Source: Chryseobacterium sp. SC28
GTDB lineage: Bacteria; Bacteroidota; Bacteroidia; Flavobacteriales; Weeksellaceae
DNA length: 64,000 nt
NCBI RefSeq assembly: GCF_003932955.1
Contig: NZ_QOVY01000002.1
Span: forward strand, 124,001-188,000
Reading direction: 5' to 3'
Shown in pieces: positions 37,191-46,164 of the stretch. How positions within the stretch are numbered: the first letter of the stretch is position 1; each line of letters starts with the position of its first letter. The translations under genes were made by a program, and so were the position numbers. The notes under the pieces were generated by a model. That model was not told the origin of the DNA and made no database searches. It was given only the letters and a program-made list of their open reading frames with translations.

Positions 37191-37787
37191 TTAGTCCGTC
37201 TCCACATCATAGTCCAATCGGAAAGATTGTCTGTGATGGATGGTGGGGCCATATTTCTTGAGTGCTTTCTGGTGCAGCTTGGTACAATATCCGAAATTGG
37301 TGTTCCAGCCGTATTCCGGAAACTCGTCGTGCAGCTTGATCATCAGGTTGTCGCGGTAATTTTTTGCGAGGACGGAGGCCGCGGCGATCGATAGATATTG
37401 GCCGTCTCCTTTGATGATGCATTGATGAGGCGTATCATTATAAGGATGAAACCGGTTGCCATCTACCAAAATAAGTTCCGGTTTGTTTTTCAGCTGATCT
37501 AAGGCGAGATGCATGGCGCGGATGCTGGCGTTGAGAATGTTATGTTGGTCTATAAATGCCGGGGAAAGTTCTGCGATGGCAAAATCGACTGCATTTTCTC
37601 GAATATAGACATCTAGACTTTGGCGGATTTTAAAATTTAACATTTTGGAATCATTAACCAAATTTTGCTTAAAATTTTTATTTATAATTACGGCAGCCGC
37701 GACCACCGGGCCAGAAAGGCAACCCCTTCCGACTTCGTCGCAGCCTGCTTCTATAAAGGATTTGGAGAAATGTTTGAATAGTGGCAT
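37191..37787 (-). CDS. rnhB: Ribonuclease HII
   Basis: A 198-residue enzyme that removes ribonucleotides from DNA and RNA from hybrids. The catalytic DEVGRG of CDEVGRGCLSGPVVAAAVI lies at 17-22; ILVDGNRF and AAASVLAKNYRD hold the remaining acidic and substrate-contact residues. The frame is open upstream to 37847, but ATG at 37787 begins close to the first motif as in other family members. It leads into the AddA-like gene on the same strand. Confidence 0.93.
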   Translation of the reverse strand: MPLFKHFSKSFIEAGCDEVGRGCLSGPVVAAAVIINKNFKQNLVNDSKMLNFKIRQSLDVYIRENAVDFAIAELSPAFIDQHNILNASIRAMHLALDQLKNKPELILVDGNRFHPYNDTPHQCIIKGDGQYLSIAAASVLAKNYRDNLMIKLHDEFPEYGWNTNFGYCTKLHQKALKKYGPTIHHRQSFRLDYDVETD

Positions 37788-37864
37788 ACATTGAAAATAC
37801 TTGTCAAAGTTATAGAAATCAAAAACTTTGCATAACACAATTAACAAATTTTTAACAATTTATG

Positions 37865-37895
37865 TTGTATATATTAATAAAGTTTTGCATTTTTG
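37865..37895 (+). promoter_or_regulatory. Probable promoter of the susC/susD operon
   Basis: TTG at 37865-37867, 20 nt spacer, CATTTTTG at 37888-37895 (one mismatch to TAnnTTTG). The ATG of susC is 24 nt downstream of the box. Confidence 0.5.
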
Positions 37896-37918
37896 TTCAT
37901 TGAAAAATTTGATTTGAT

Positions 37919-40918
37919 ATGAAAAAATTAACAGCAAGCGTGTTGGCAGTGGTTCTTTCATCGTCTTTTGCAGTAGTTTCTGCACAAGCGGTACAGGATA
38001 CTGCTCAGTCACAAGATATCGAAGGCGTCGTAGTGACGGCTTTGGGTATCAAGAGAGAAAAGAAATCTTTGGGTTATGCTTCTCAAGAGATTAAGGGAAG
38101 TGTTTTATCAGAAGGAACCACAACCACAGGGAACATAGCTTCCCAATTGTCTGGTAAAATCGCTGGTTTGAACGTAACAACCACTAGTAACTTTGGCGGT
38201 TCTGCTAACTTAGTCATTAGAGGTATTAAAGGTATTGGTGGCGGTAATCCACTAATCGTTATTGATGGATCGCCGGTGGATAACACTTCTACTTATGGTG
38301 CGGCCTTGGATTACGGTAATGCGCTCTCAGATATCAACCAAGATGATATTGAGTCTATTAACGTATTAAAAGGTGCAGCAGCCTCCGCTCTTTATGGAGA
38401 AAGGGGTCTTAATGGTGTTATTGTAATTGTTACCAAAAACGGTAAAGGCAAGGATGATGGATCTTGGGGCGTGACTTTGTCATCGAGTATTCAGGCGGGA
38501 TTTGTGGATAACAGTACTTTCCCTAAGTATCAAAGTAAATATGGTGGTGGATATGATCCCTCGTTCTATACCGAACCTCCTGCGCCAGATGGACATCCTT
38601 ATGCAAACTTCGCAGAAGATGCATCTTGGGGACCGGCATTCGATCCAAATTTATTGGTTTATCAGTGGGATTCTTTTGATCCGAGCTCTCCAAACTACGG
38701 AAAAGCAACACCGTGGGTAGCCGCAAAAAATGGACCTATCGAATTCTTTAACACACCTGTCACTTACAACAATACCGTTTCCTTGGAAAAAGGAGTGAAG
38801 GGAAAGAATATATTATTTACTTATGATAATATGACATCCGATGGTCTGGTACCGAATTCTCATCTAACAAAGAATACAATGTCGCTAAAGGTTAATTATG
38901 ACCTTACAGATAAATTACATACATCATTTTATACTACTTTGACGCTCCAAGAAACAAAAGGTAGAAATGTTACCGGATATAGCGACAACTTGATAAGTGG
39001 TTTCAGGCAATGGTGGCAGACCAACGTAGACGTGAAAGCTTTGCAGTCAGCATATAACTATGGGATAAGAAACGCAACTTCTGCAAATAACTATGGTAAC
39101 GTAACTTGGAACAGAATCAGCTCGGAAGATGGAACACCTATTTTCTGGAATAACCCATATTTTCAAGTCAATGAGAACTATTCAACTGATGACAGATATA
39201 GAAGTTTCAGCTATGGACAGTTGGTCTATGATTTTAATAAAAATTTCAGCTTAACGGGCAAGGTGTCTTATGACCGCACGAATCTGTCTATTGAGAACAG
39301 GTTAGCCGTTGGATCGCTTTCTCAAGGGTTTGGAGCTTCCGGTAATAGTGTGGCATCCGGATATGCAAGACAAGATATAACCAGAACAGAAACCAACTAT
39401 GATGTTTATCTGAACTATAAAGTAGATATTACAGATAATATCAATGTAAGTGGTATCGCTGGAGGCAACATTCGCAGAAATTACTATAATTCCATCTATG
39501 CTTCTACAGAAGGAGGATTGGTAGTGCCTGGAATCTACGCAGTAAGCAACTCTGTATATGCTCCGCTCGCGCCGGCAGAAACCGTCTGGACCACGCAAAC
39601 CAATAGTGCGTATGCAACAGCGTCATTCGATTTCTACAAAATGTTCTACTTAGATGGTACATTTAGAGCTGATGAGAGTTCTACTCTTCCTGCAGATGAC
39701 AATACCTATTACTATCCATCTGTAACGGGTTCGTTTATAGCATCCGAATTAATCAAAGCTGATTGGCTTAATTTCTGGAAAATAAGAGCAAACTATGCTG
39801 AAGTAGGTGGAACGGCCGCTGCATACCAATTGGTAAATTCTTACACAGCTTCTGGTGTATTCAATGGCGACACGCCTGTCGGGATGTATGGCTCCGTACT
39901 TACAAATAACAATAGTGAATTGAAACCTCAAAAATCTAAAGAATTTGAAGTGGGTACAGAAGTGCATTTCCTTAAGGACAGAATTACACTAGACTTTGCA
40001 TATTATAAAACTAAAACGACTAACCAAATTATCACTTTGCCGGTATCTTCCGGAACTGGATATACCGGACAGGTGATCAATGCAGGTCAAATTGATAATA
40101 AGGGGTATGAAGTGAGTTTAGGCTTGGTTCCTTTCAAAACACCTACTTTCACTTGGAATATGGACGTAAACTGGTCCAAAAATGAAAATGAAGTAGTCTC
40201 CTTAAGTGGTGATGCCACCAACTATTTATTGGCAAGTTACCAAGGAGGTGTTTCTATGAACGCTAGAGTGGGTGAAGCTTGGGGTACCCTTGTAGGTTCC
40301 GATTATGTATATCTCAATGGTCAAAAGGTCGTCGATCCTGTTACAGGTCGCTATCTTATAGAAAATAACAAAATTATCGGAAATGCTACACCGGACTGGA
40401 TCGGCGGCGTAAGAAACAGTTTTAATTACAAAGGATTTTCTTTAAGTTTCTTGATAGATGTGAGAAAAGGCGGGGATATATTTTCTCTGGATCAATACTA
40501 TGGACTCGCTACAGGTTTGTATAAAGGTACAGAAAACTACAGAGAAAGCGGTACTGTTTGGGAAGGTGTTAATCCTAATGGACAACCCAACACAACAGTG
40601 ACAATCAATCCTTCGTCATTTGGCTCAATGGATGGCTATCGTCGTATGCCGGCCAAAAGATTTGTGTATGATGGATCTTACGTAAAATTAAGAGAAGCAA
40701 GTATCGGTTACTCTTTACCTAAAGCATTGCTTTTTGGAACTTTTGTGAACGAGGCCAAAATATCCCTTGTAGGAAGAAACTTGTGGATTATTCATAAAAA
40801 TCTTCCGGCTGCTGATCCCGAAGCTATGGTTGGCGGTGGCATCCGCGCCTACGGATACTCCCTCGGCTCTCTTCCACTGACTAGAGATATTGGTGTAAAT
40901 GTAACCTTAAAATTCTAA
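37919..40918 (+). CDS. SusC/RagA family TonB-linked outer membrane protein
   Basis: A 999-residue outer membrane nutrient transporter. After a signal peptide (1 to about 23) it goes nearly directly into EGVVVTALGIKREKKSLGYASQEIKG, the SusC-specific TonB box/plug entry; the usual N-terminal carboxypeptidase-like domain is missing. The plug has NLVIRGIKGIGGGNPLIVIDGSPVDN and INVLKGAAASALYGERGLNGVIVIVTKNG. The barrel ends in VNVTLKF. It works with the SusD protein encoded 10 nt downstream to import a glycan or peptide. No glycosidase, protease or sigma/anti-sigma pair is adjacent, so substrate is unknown. Confidence 0.93.
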   Translation: MKKLTASVLAVVLSSSFAVVSAQAVQDTAQSQDIEGVVVTALGIKREKKSLGYASQEIKGSVLSEGTTTTGNIASQLSGKIAGLNVTTTSNFGGSANLVIRGIKGIGGGNPLIVIDGSPVDNTSTYGAALDYGNALSDINQDDIESINVLKGAAASALYGERGLNGVIVIVTKNGKGKDDGSWGVTLSSSIQAGFVDNSTFPKYQSKYGGGYDPSFYTEPPAPDGHPYANFAEDASWGPAFDPNLLVYQWDSFDPSSPNYGKATPWVAAKNGPIEFFNTPVTYNNTVSLEKGVKGKNILFTYDNMTSDGLVPNSHLTKNTMSLKVNYDLTDKLHTSFYTTLTLQETKGRNVTGYSDNLISGFRQWWQTNVDVKALQSAYNYGIRNATSANNYGNVTWNRISSEDGTPIFWNNPYFQVNENYSTDDRYRSFSYGQLVYDFNKNFSLTGKVSYDRTNLSIENRLAVGSLSQGFGASGNSVASGYARQDITRTETNYDVYLNYKVDITDNINVSGIAGGNIRRNYYNSIYASTEGGLVVPGIYAVSNSVYAPLAPAETVWTTQTNSAYATASFDFYKMFYLDGTFRADESSTLPADDNTYYYPSVTGSFIASELIKADWLNFWKIRANYAEVGGTAAAYQLVNSYTASGVFNGDTPVGMYGSVLTNNNSELKPQKSKEFEVGTEVHFLKDRITLDFAYYKTKTTNQIITLPVSSGTGYTGQVINAGQIDNKGYEVSLGLVPFKTPTFTWNMDVNWSKNENEVVSLSGDATNYLLASYQGGVSMNARVGEAWGTLVGSDYVYLNGQKVVDPVTGRYLIENNKIIGNATPDWIGGVRNSFNYKGFSLSFLIDVRKGGDIFSLDQYYGLATGLYKGTENYRESGTVWEGVNPNGQPNTTVTINPSSFGSMDGYRRMPAKRFVYDGSYVKLREASIGYSLPKALLFGTFVNEAKISLVGRNLWIIHKNLPAADPEAMVGGGIRAYGYSLGSLPLTRDIGVNVTLKF

Positions 40919-40928
40919 ATTAAAAAAA

Positions 40929-42374
40929 ATGAAAAAGATATTTAATATATTAACGATAGGTGTTATTGCTGCAACAAGCTTTACATCTTGTGAAAGGGAT
41001 CTGACATCTCTTAATGACGATCCCAAGCACCCGACTGTATTGCCATCACAAAATCTAATGGCAATGGGTCAGCATCAATCATCGTATTACATGTTTACCG
41101 GCAGTGTAAACTTTAATAACTATAGATTTTTTGTACAGCAGTGGGCTGAGACAACTTATACGGATGAAACCAATTATAATTTAACGACGAGAAACCAGCC
41201 ACGGAATCATTTCAACAGAATGTATGTATATTCTCTTAATAATTATGAGACTGCAAAAAAGAATCTTGAAGAAGAAGCAAATAGCCCGGCTATTAAAAAT
41301 AACAAACTTGCATCTTTAGAAATAGCTGAAATTTTTGTTTGGGAAAATGTAGTAGATACGTTTGGTGATGTGCCTTATTCCGAAGCATTCAAAGGTAATG
41401 AACAAATTTATGCACCTAAATATGACGATGCCAAGGAAATTTATCTTAGTCTTTTAAGTCGAATTGATGCTGCTGTTGCACTAATTGATGAATCTAATGC
41501 CGGATATGTTGATGGGGGAGATATCGTCTATGACGGCGATATGACAAAATGGAAACGTTTTGCAAATTCAATTAAACTCAGATTAGCAATGAACTTGGCG
41601 GATGAAGATCCTGCATTGTCGAAGTCAGCAGCAGAGGCGGCAATTGCCAGCGGCGTCATTTCGTCCCATGATGAATCTTATGTATTTAACTTTGACGGAG
41701 GCACTTTTAGCAATCCTATTTTTAATGATTTAGTCGCCTCTGGTAGAAATGATTTTGTGCCTTCTGAGCTTGTTATTAACACCATGAATTCCAATAATGA
41801 TCCAAGACGCGAAACTTGGTTTACACAAAAAAAAGTAAATGATAGTACTTTTGTCTATGTTGGGGGTGTTTTTGGAGAACTTAATCCATTTGCTGACTAT
41901 TCTCACATGAGCAGTTTCTTTTTAGCAAGTGATGCACCAGCTAATTTGTTAAGTTATACAGAGGTTTTATTCTTAACCGCTGAAGCTGCTGCAAGAGGTT
42001 ACTCTGTAGGAGGAACGGCGGAAAGTTTTTACAATGCTGCAGTAGCTGCTTCTATGGCAGAAAACGAGGTATCTACTGAAGATGCAACCACCTATTTGGA
42101 AGCTCATCCTTTTGATGCTGCCAATTGGAAACAATCTATAGGTCAGGAAGCTTGGATTGCTTTATTTAACAGGGCTTTTGCTGCTTGGAATTTTTCACGA
42201 AGACTGGATGCTCCAACCTTTGTAAATCCTCCGGACTCCCAGTTGGATGGTGTTCCGGTAAGGATGCCGTATTCTGATCAAGAATATGTGTTGAACGCTG
42301 CTAACGTGGGTGCGGCAGCATCCAAAATTGGTGGAGATAAAGCCACAACCAAACTTTTCTGGGATAAATTTTAA
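40929..42374 (+). CDS. SusD/RagB family nutrient-binding lipoprotein
   Basis: A 481-residue outer-membrane lipoprotein (lipobox SFTSC, Cys20) of the SusD-like family that caps the SusC barrel. It has TPR-like helices (WENVVDTFGDVPYSEAFKG, KWKRFANSIKLRLAMNLADEDP) and the late family pattern EVLFLTAEAAARG and WIALFNRAFAAWNFSRRLDAP. Its base composition is somewhat more AT-rich than neighbours. A terminator lies just after it. Confidence 0.92.
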   Translation: MKKIFNILTIGVIAATSFTSCERDLTSLNDDPKHPTVLPSQNLMAMGQHQSSYYMFTGSVNFNNYRFFVQQWAETTYTDETNYNLTTRNQPRNHFNRMYVYSLNNYETAKKNLEEEANSPAIKNNKLASLEIAEIFVWENVVDTFGDVPYSEAFKGNEQIYAPKYDDAKEIYLSLLSRIDAAVALIDESNAGYVDGGDIVYDGDMTKWKRFANSIKLRLAMNLADEDPALSKSAAEAAIASGVISSHDESYVFNFDGGTFSNPIFNDLVASGRNDFVPSELVINTMNSNNDPRRETWFTQKKVNDSTFVYVGGVFGELNPFADYSHMSSFFLASDAPANLLSYTEVLFLTAEAAARGYSVGGTAESFYNAAVAASMAENEVSTEDATTYLEAHPFDAANWKQSIGQEAWIALFNRAFAAWNFSRRLDAPTFVNPPDSQLDGVPVRMPYSDQEYVLNAANVGAAASKIGGDKATTKLFWDKF

Positions 42375-42402
42375 TTAATATTTAAATTCTATTACCATAC
42401 TC

Positions 42403-42429
42403 AAAGACCGCAATTTTGCGGTCTTTTTA
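42403..42429 (+). terminator. Intrinsic terminator of susC/susD
   Basis: AAAGACCGC and GCGGTCTTT pair over a short loop, followed by T residues. The stem sequence is identical to that of the terminator after rnpA. Confidence 0.88.
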
Positions 42430-42617
42430 TTTAATACATTTAATCCGCGCCCGCAAATGCCCGTCTGAGTTGTAAGGCGGACATTTTTTTGTTTGGTTTG
42501 TTTGGGAACGCTTACCGGTTTTTTCTCTCTAAGAATTTTCTGATATTAATCCAAAACCAAAATCCTCATTTTTTATTGGTTGTAGCGCGAAATCTTTTTT
42601 TTGTTTTCAGATTTCAG

Positions 42618-42625
42618 TACTTTTG
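42618..42625 (+). promoter_or_regulatory. TAnnTTTG -7 box of yebC
   Basis: TACTTTTG, 21 nt before the ATG. The nearest TTTG (42600-42603) is only 14 nt upstream. Confidence 0.4.
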
Positions 42626-42646
42626 CTTAATTAATAAAAACTTGTA

Positions 42647-43387
42647 ATGGGAAGAGCATTCGAATATAGAAAAGCCTCAAAAATGGCCAGATGGGACAAG
42701 ATGGCCAAAACGTTTTCAAAGATCGGAAAAGATATTGCTTTGGCCGTAAAGGCCGGAGGACCGGATCCCGAAACCAATCCGGCGCTGAGAAGATGCATCC
42801 AAAATGCCAAAGGCGCCAATATGCCCAAGGAGAATGTAGAAAGGGCTATAAAAAAAGCAAGCGGCGCCGAAGCCGAAAATTATGAAGAGATCACTTATGA
42901 GGGTTATGGCCAGGGCGGCGCCGCCTTTTTCATAGAATGTACGACCAATAACCCCACCAGAACCGTTGCCAACGTACGTGCTATTTTCAATAAGTTCGAC
43001 GGCAGTCTGGGGAAAAATGGTGAATTGGCTTTTATTTTCGACCGAAAAGGAATTTTTACCATCGAAAAATCGCAAATCAAAATCGACTGGGACGACTTCG
43101 AAATGCAAATGATAGACGCCGGTGCGGAAGAAATCGACCAAGACGAAAACGAAGTCCTCATCACAACAGCGTTCGAAGATTTCGGAGCCATGTCGCACAA
43201 GCTCGACGAATTGAAAATTGAAGTTAAAAGTGCCGAACTACAGAGAATTCCAAATAGCTCCAAAGAACTCACAGAAGAGCAGTTCAAAGCTAATATGAAA
43301 ATGCTGGAACGCTTCGAGGAAGATGACGATGTTCAGAATGTTTTTCACAATATGGCAATCACCGATGAGCTTATGGAGAAAATCTAA
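42647..43387 (+). CDS. YebC/PmpR family protein
   Basis: A 246-residue cytoplasmic protein with the YebC/PmpR fold: acidic patch and three domains, starting MGRAFEYRKASKMARWDKMAKTFSKIGKDI, then NPALRRCIQNAKGANMPKENVERAIKKASG and the central YEGYGQGGAAFFIECTTNNPTRT. Members are described as transcription regulators and, more recently, as factors that help ribosomes through difficult sequences. Intact and monocistronic. It converges with rpmA over a shared terminator. Confidence 0.92.
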   Translation: MGRAFEYRKASKMARWDKMAKTFSKIGKDIALAVKAGGPDPETNPALRRCIQNAKGANMPKENVERAIKKASGAEAENYEEITYEGYGQGGAAFFIECTTNNPTRTVANVRAIFNKFDGSLGKNGELAFIFDRKGIFTIEKSQIKIDWDDFEMQMIDAGAEEIDQDENEVLITTAFEDFGAMSHKLDELKIEVKSAELQRIPNSSKELTEEQFKANMKMLERFEEDDDVQNVFHNMAITDELMEKI

Positions 43388-43410
43388 ACTGCAATCATAA
43401 GCACAAAAAA

Positions 43411-43443
43411 AATTCCTGAAACTTAACTTTTCAGGAATTTTTT
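43411..43443. terminator. Bidirectional intrinsic terminator between yebC and rpmA
   Basis: AATTCCTGAA (43411-43420) pairs with TTCAGGAATT (43430-43439); A-run before and T-run after serve both strands. Confidence 0.85.
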
Positions 43444-43466
43444 ATGCTTGTTGTAAAAAACGCTGC

Positions 43467-43724
43467 TTATGCGTGGGGTTCAACCGATACAAAAGATCTG
43501 TTGTTCGCTTTCTTTCTGAATACAACTTTACCGTCCACAAGAGCGTGCAAAGTGTGATCTTTGCCCATCCCAACGTTTTCACCCGGGTGATGCTGAGTAC
43601 CTCTTTGTCTGATGATGATATTGCCGGCAATAGCGTCTTGTCCTCCGAAAATCTTCACACCCAGTCTTTTGGAATGAGATTCTCTACCGTTTTTGGAACT
43701 ACCAACTCCTTTCTTATGTGCCAT
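43467..43724 (-). CDS. rpmA: Large ribosomal subunit protein bL27
   Basis: An 85-residue bL27 with the mobile N-terminal tail [24 protein letters not shown] that reaches the peptidyl transferase centre and the core [36 protein letters not shown]. No cleavable N-terminal extension is present. It lies 25 nt after rplU, the universal rplU-rpmA arrangement. Confidence 0.97.
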   Translation of the reverse strand: MAHKKGVGSSKNGRESHSKRLGVKIFGGQDAIAGNIIIRQRGTQHHPGENVGMGKDHTLHALVDGKVVFRKKANNRSFVSVEPHA

Positions 43725-43749
43725 TTTATTTTAGGTTTTTCGTTTAAGA

Positions 43750-44145
43750 TTATTCAGCGGTGTCGCTGGGTTCTGTTACTTCGCTTTTAGCTGCTTTCTT
43801 TGGTGCTGCTTTTTTAGCCTCCTTTTTATCAGAATCGAAACCGGTGATGCCCGTTACAAGAATCTGAGTGAGAGATTGCCTGTGACCATTTTTCTTGGCA
43901 TAACCTTTTCTTCTCTTCTTTTTGAAGATGATGACTTTGTCAGCCAGAACGTGATCCAGAATTTCTACATCTACGGTAACACCGCTTACAGCCGGGGCAC
44001 CTACGGTTACGGAGCCGTTCACAGTAAGAAGCACCTTATCAAAAGAAACTTTCGTTCCTTTGTCTCCTTTCAAACGGTTCACAAACAACTTTTGGTTTTG
44101 CTCAACTTTGTATTGAAGCCCTGCTATTTCTACAATTGCAAACAT
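43750..44145 (-). CDS. rplU: Large ribosomal subunit protein bL21
   Basis: A 131-residue bL21: MFAIVEIAGLQYKVEQNQKLFVNRL and the signature KIIIFKKKRRKGYAKKNGHRQ in family form (VIIFKKKRRKGYAKKNGHRQ here). The C-terminal extension (residues about 104-131) is rich in Lys, Ala and Glu (AKKAAPKKAAKSEVTEPSDTAE), a feature of Flavobacteriia. First gene of the rplU-rpmA operon. Confidence 0.97.
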   Translation of the reverse strand: MFAIVEIAGLQYKVEQNQKLFVNRLKGDKGTKVSFDKVLLTVNGSVTVGAPAVSGVTVDVEILDHVLADKVIIFKKKRRKGYAKKNGHRQSLTQILVTGITGFDSDKKEAKKAAPKKAAKSEVTEPSDTAE

Positions 44146-44174
44146 TGTTTATAAATTTTATATTATTCGAGGTG

Positions 44175-44182
44175 CAAAAGTA
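44175..44182 (-). promoter_or_regulatory. TAnnTTTG -7 box of rplU-rpmA
   Basis: TACTTTTG on the minus strand, 29 nt before the rplU ATG. The gap between rplU and the GH3 gene (44146-44406) holds this and the GH3 promoter and nothing else I can name. Confidence 0.5.
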
Positions 44183-44350
44183 CAGTTTTTCTTTCTAAAA
44201 CACAAACACTTATCAGGAACTTTTGATATTTATAATTTCGCGAGTCTGTGAGCCTCTTTCATTCCTGAAATCTGCCAGAAACTTAATTTATAAATCTTTT
44301 ATAAGCGAAACGGCTCCGTGAACCTAAAACAGCCGGTTATTTTAAAAATA

Positions 44351-44385
44351 TTTGTGGACTTTGTGTTCAAAAAACTATAAATTTG
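44351..44385 (+). promoter_or_regulatory. Promoter of the GH3-family gene
   Basis: TTTG at 44351-44354, 23 nt spacer, TAAATTTG at 44378-44385. It overlaps the alternative TTG start at 44383, which supports ATG 44407 as the real start. Confidence 0.5.
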
Positions 44386-44406
44386 ACAATAGAATTTCCT
44401 GTATTA

Positions 44407-45906
44407 ATGATCAATTTTATAAAGAAAAATATTGCCCTCTGGTGGGCCAAAAGTCATGTCGCCAAAACGAAGAATTTCAAAGCCAATGCGGTTAAGGATC
44501 AGGAAGAACTCTTGCTTGCCCTCGTCAAAACGGCTGAGAAAACCTTGTTCGGAAGAGAACATCAATTCGAAAATATAAAAAATGTTCAGGATTTTCAGAG
44601 TCAGATCCCCATCGCAGATTACGAAGATCTGAAACCTTACATCGAGAAAATCAAAAAAGGACAATCCAAAATCCTTTGGCCGGGGTTGCCCGAATATTTT
44701 GCAAAAACTTCCGGAACCACTTCCGGCGCCAAATACATCCCGATTTCCAAAGAAGCGATGCCTTTCCAGATCGCGGCCGCTCAAAGTGCAATCTTTCATT
44801 ACATCGCTCAAAAAAACAACGCCGATTTTGTGAACGGAAAAATGATTTTCCTGCAAGGTTCGCCAGTTCTGGAAGAAATCAACGGCATCAAAGTCGGCAG
44901 ACTTTCCGGAATCGTAGCGCATCACATCCCCAATTATCTCCAAAAAAACCGACTGCCAAGCTGGGAAACCAACTGCATCGAAGATTGGGAAACCAAGATC
45001 GATAAAATAGTAGAAGAAACCGAGAACCAAAATATGACCCTGATTTCCGGAATTCCGCCCTGGCTGATTATGTATTTCGAGAAGTTGATTGACAAACACG
45101 GAAGAAAAATCACAGAGATTTTCCCGAAGCTTCAGCTCATAATAACGGGCGGAGTAAACTACGAGCCCTATCGAGACAAGATGAACGAATTGCTGGGGAA
45201 ACCTGTCGATATCATTCAGACGTTTCCGGCATCGGAGGGTTTTTTTGCTTTTCAGGACGATTTTACCAAAGAAGGCTTGTTGCTGCTGACCCATCACGGG
45301 ATTTTCTACGAATTTGTGCCCCTGGAGCAATATGGCAAACCCAATGCAGAAAGATTGACGCTGAAAGATGTGGAACTGAACAAAGATTATGCTTTGATTT
45401 TGACGACCAATGCCGGGCTTTGGGCTTATTCGATTGGTGATGTGGTGCGTTTTATTGATAAAAATCCTTATAGGATTCTGGTTTCCGGAAGAACCAAACA
45501 TTTCACTTCGGCGTTTGGCGAGCACGTGATTGCGTTTGAAGTGGAAGAAGCTTTGAAAGCGACTGTCGAGAAATTTCCTGCTCAGATTACGGAGTTCCAT
45601 CTGGCTCCGCAAGTGAATCCGGCGGAAGGTTTGCCCTACCACGAATGGTTCATAGAGTTTGGAAAAGAACCTGATCATTTTGATAATTTTAAATCTGAAT
45701 TGGATTTGCAGTTGAGGAAACGAAACACCTATTATGACGATCTGATTTCCGGAAATATTCTTCGGCCGCTAATGATTACGAAATTAAAGAAAAATGCGTT
45801 TCAGGAGTACGCGAAATCTGAAGGGAAATTGGGCGGTCAAAACAAAATCCCGAGATTGGCAAATGATCGGAAGATTGGGGATTTTTTGTCGAAGTTTAAA
45901 TTATAA
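44407..45906 (+). CDS. GH3 auxin-responsive promoter family protein (acyl-adenylating enzyme)
   Basis: A 499-residue member of the GH3 branch of the ANL adenylating superfamily. The ATP-binding loop is FAKTSGTTSGAKYIPIS (about 97-113); FPASEGFFAFQDD, DYALILTTNAGLWAYSIGDVVRF and SGRTKHFTSAFGEHV follow in family order. Plant GH3 enzymes link amino acids to hormones; bacterial members are widespread in Bacteroidota and have no settled role. By fold it should activate a carboxylic acid as an acyl-AMP. It stands alone, so the substrate cannot be guessed from neighbours. Confidence 0.88.
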   Translation: MINFIKKNIALWWAKSHVAKTKNFKANAVKDQEELLLALVKTAEKTLFGREHQFENIKNVQDFQSQIPIADYEDLKPYIEKIKKGQSKILWPGLPEYFAKTSGTTSGAKYIPISKEAMPFQIAAAQSAIFHYIAQKNNADFVNGKMIFLQGSPVLEEINGIKVGRLSGIVAHHIPNYLQKNRLPSWETNCIEDWETKIDKIVEETENQNMTLISGIPPWLIMYFEKLIDKHGRKITEIFPKLQLIITGGVNYEPYRDKMNELLGKPVDIIQTFPASEGFFAFQDDFTKEGLLLLTHHGIFYEFVPLEQYGKPNAERLTLKDVELNKDYALILTTNAGLWAYSIGDVVRFIDKNPYRILVSGRTKHFTSAFGEHVIAFEVEEALKATVEKFPAQITEFHLAPQVNPAEGLPYHEWFIEFGKEPDHFDNFKSELDLQLRKRNTYYDDLISGNILRPLMITKLKKNAFQEYAKSEGKLGGQNKIPRLANDRKIGDFLSKFKL

Positions 45907-45970
45907 CTGAAGAGAACTTCTGGAATGACCCAACCGGTTTTTTATCTTTTGCTGTTAATTTTTTGTATAA

Positions 45971-46090
45971 ACCCATAGCCCTGATAGCAGCGGCATCCTT
46001 TTTTGGCATTGCGGTGAAAACGTGGAAAAGATGTTGAACGTGGATCGCAATGCCAAAAAAGATATAGCGGATAGCAGGAAATAGCTCCTT
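45971..46090 (+). repeat. Imperfect palindromic repeat, copy 3 (candidate structured RNA)
   Basis: Outer helix AGC+CCTG (45977-45983) with CAGG (46075-46078) and AGCT (46082-46085); left loop strand ATAGCAGCGGCATC (45984-45997); a perfect 16 bp inner helix CTTTTTTGGCATTGCG (45998-46013) with its complement (46046-46061); right loop strand ATATAGCGGATAG (46062-46074). It lies between two genes on the same strand, GH3 and MFS. Confidence 0.8.
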
Positions 46091-46152
46091 AAAAATAAAA
46101 ATAAAATAGCGAATGGGTTTTGAAAATCTATGTATAATTACGCACTTTCCAC

Positions 46153-46160
46153 TACTTTTG
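46153..46160 (+). promoter_or_regulatory. TAnnTTTG -7 box abutting the MFS start codon
   Basis: TACTTTTG ends 4 nt before ATG 46165, giving a predicted leaderless or near-leaderless mRNA. The nearest upstream TTTG (46119-46122) is 30 nt away, too far for a standard -33 box. Confidence 0.4.
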
Positions 46161-46164
46161 CAAG

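Noticed and set aside
44404-45678. 424-residue open frame on the minus strand across the GH3 gene
   Set aside because: Antisense shadow with biased Phe/Gln/Arg content; the plus-strand gene has clear motifs, promoter and start.
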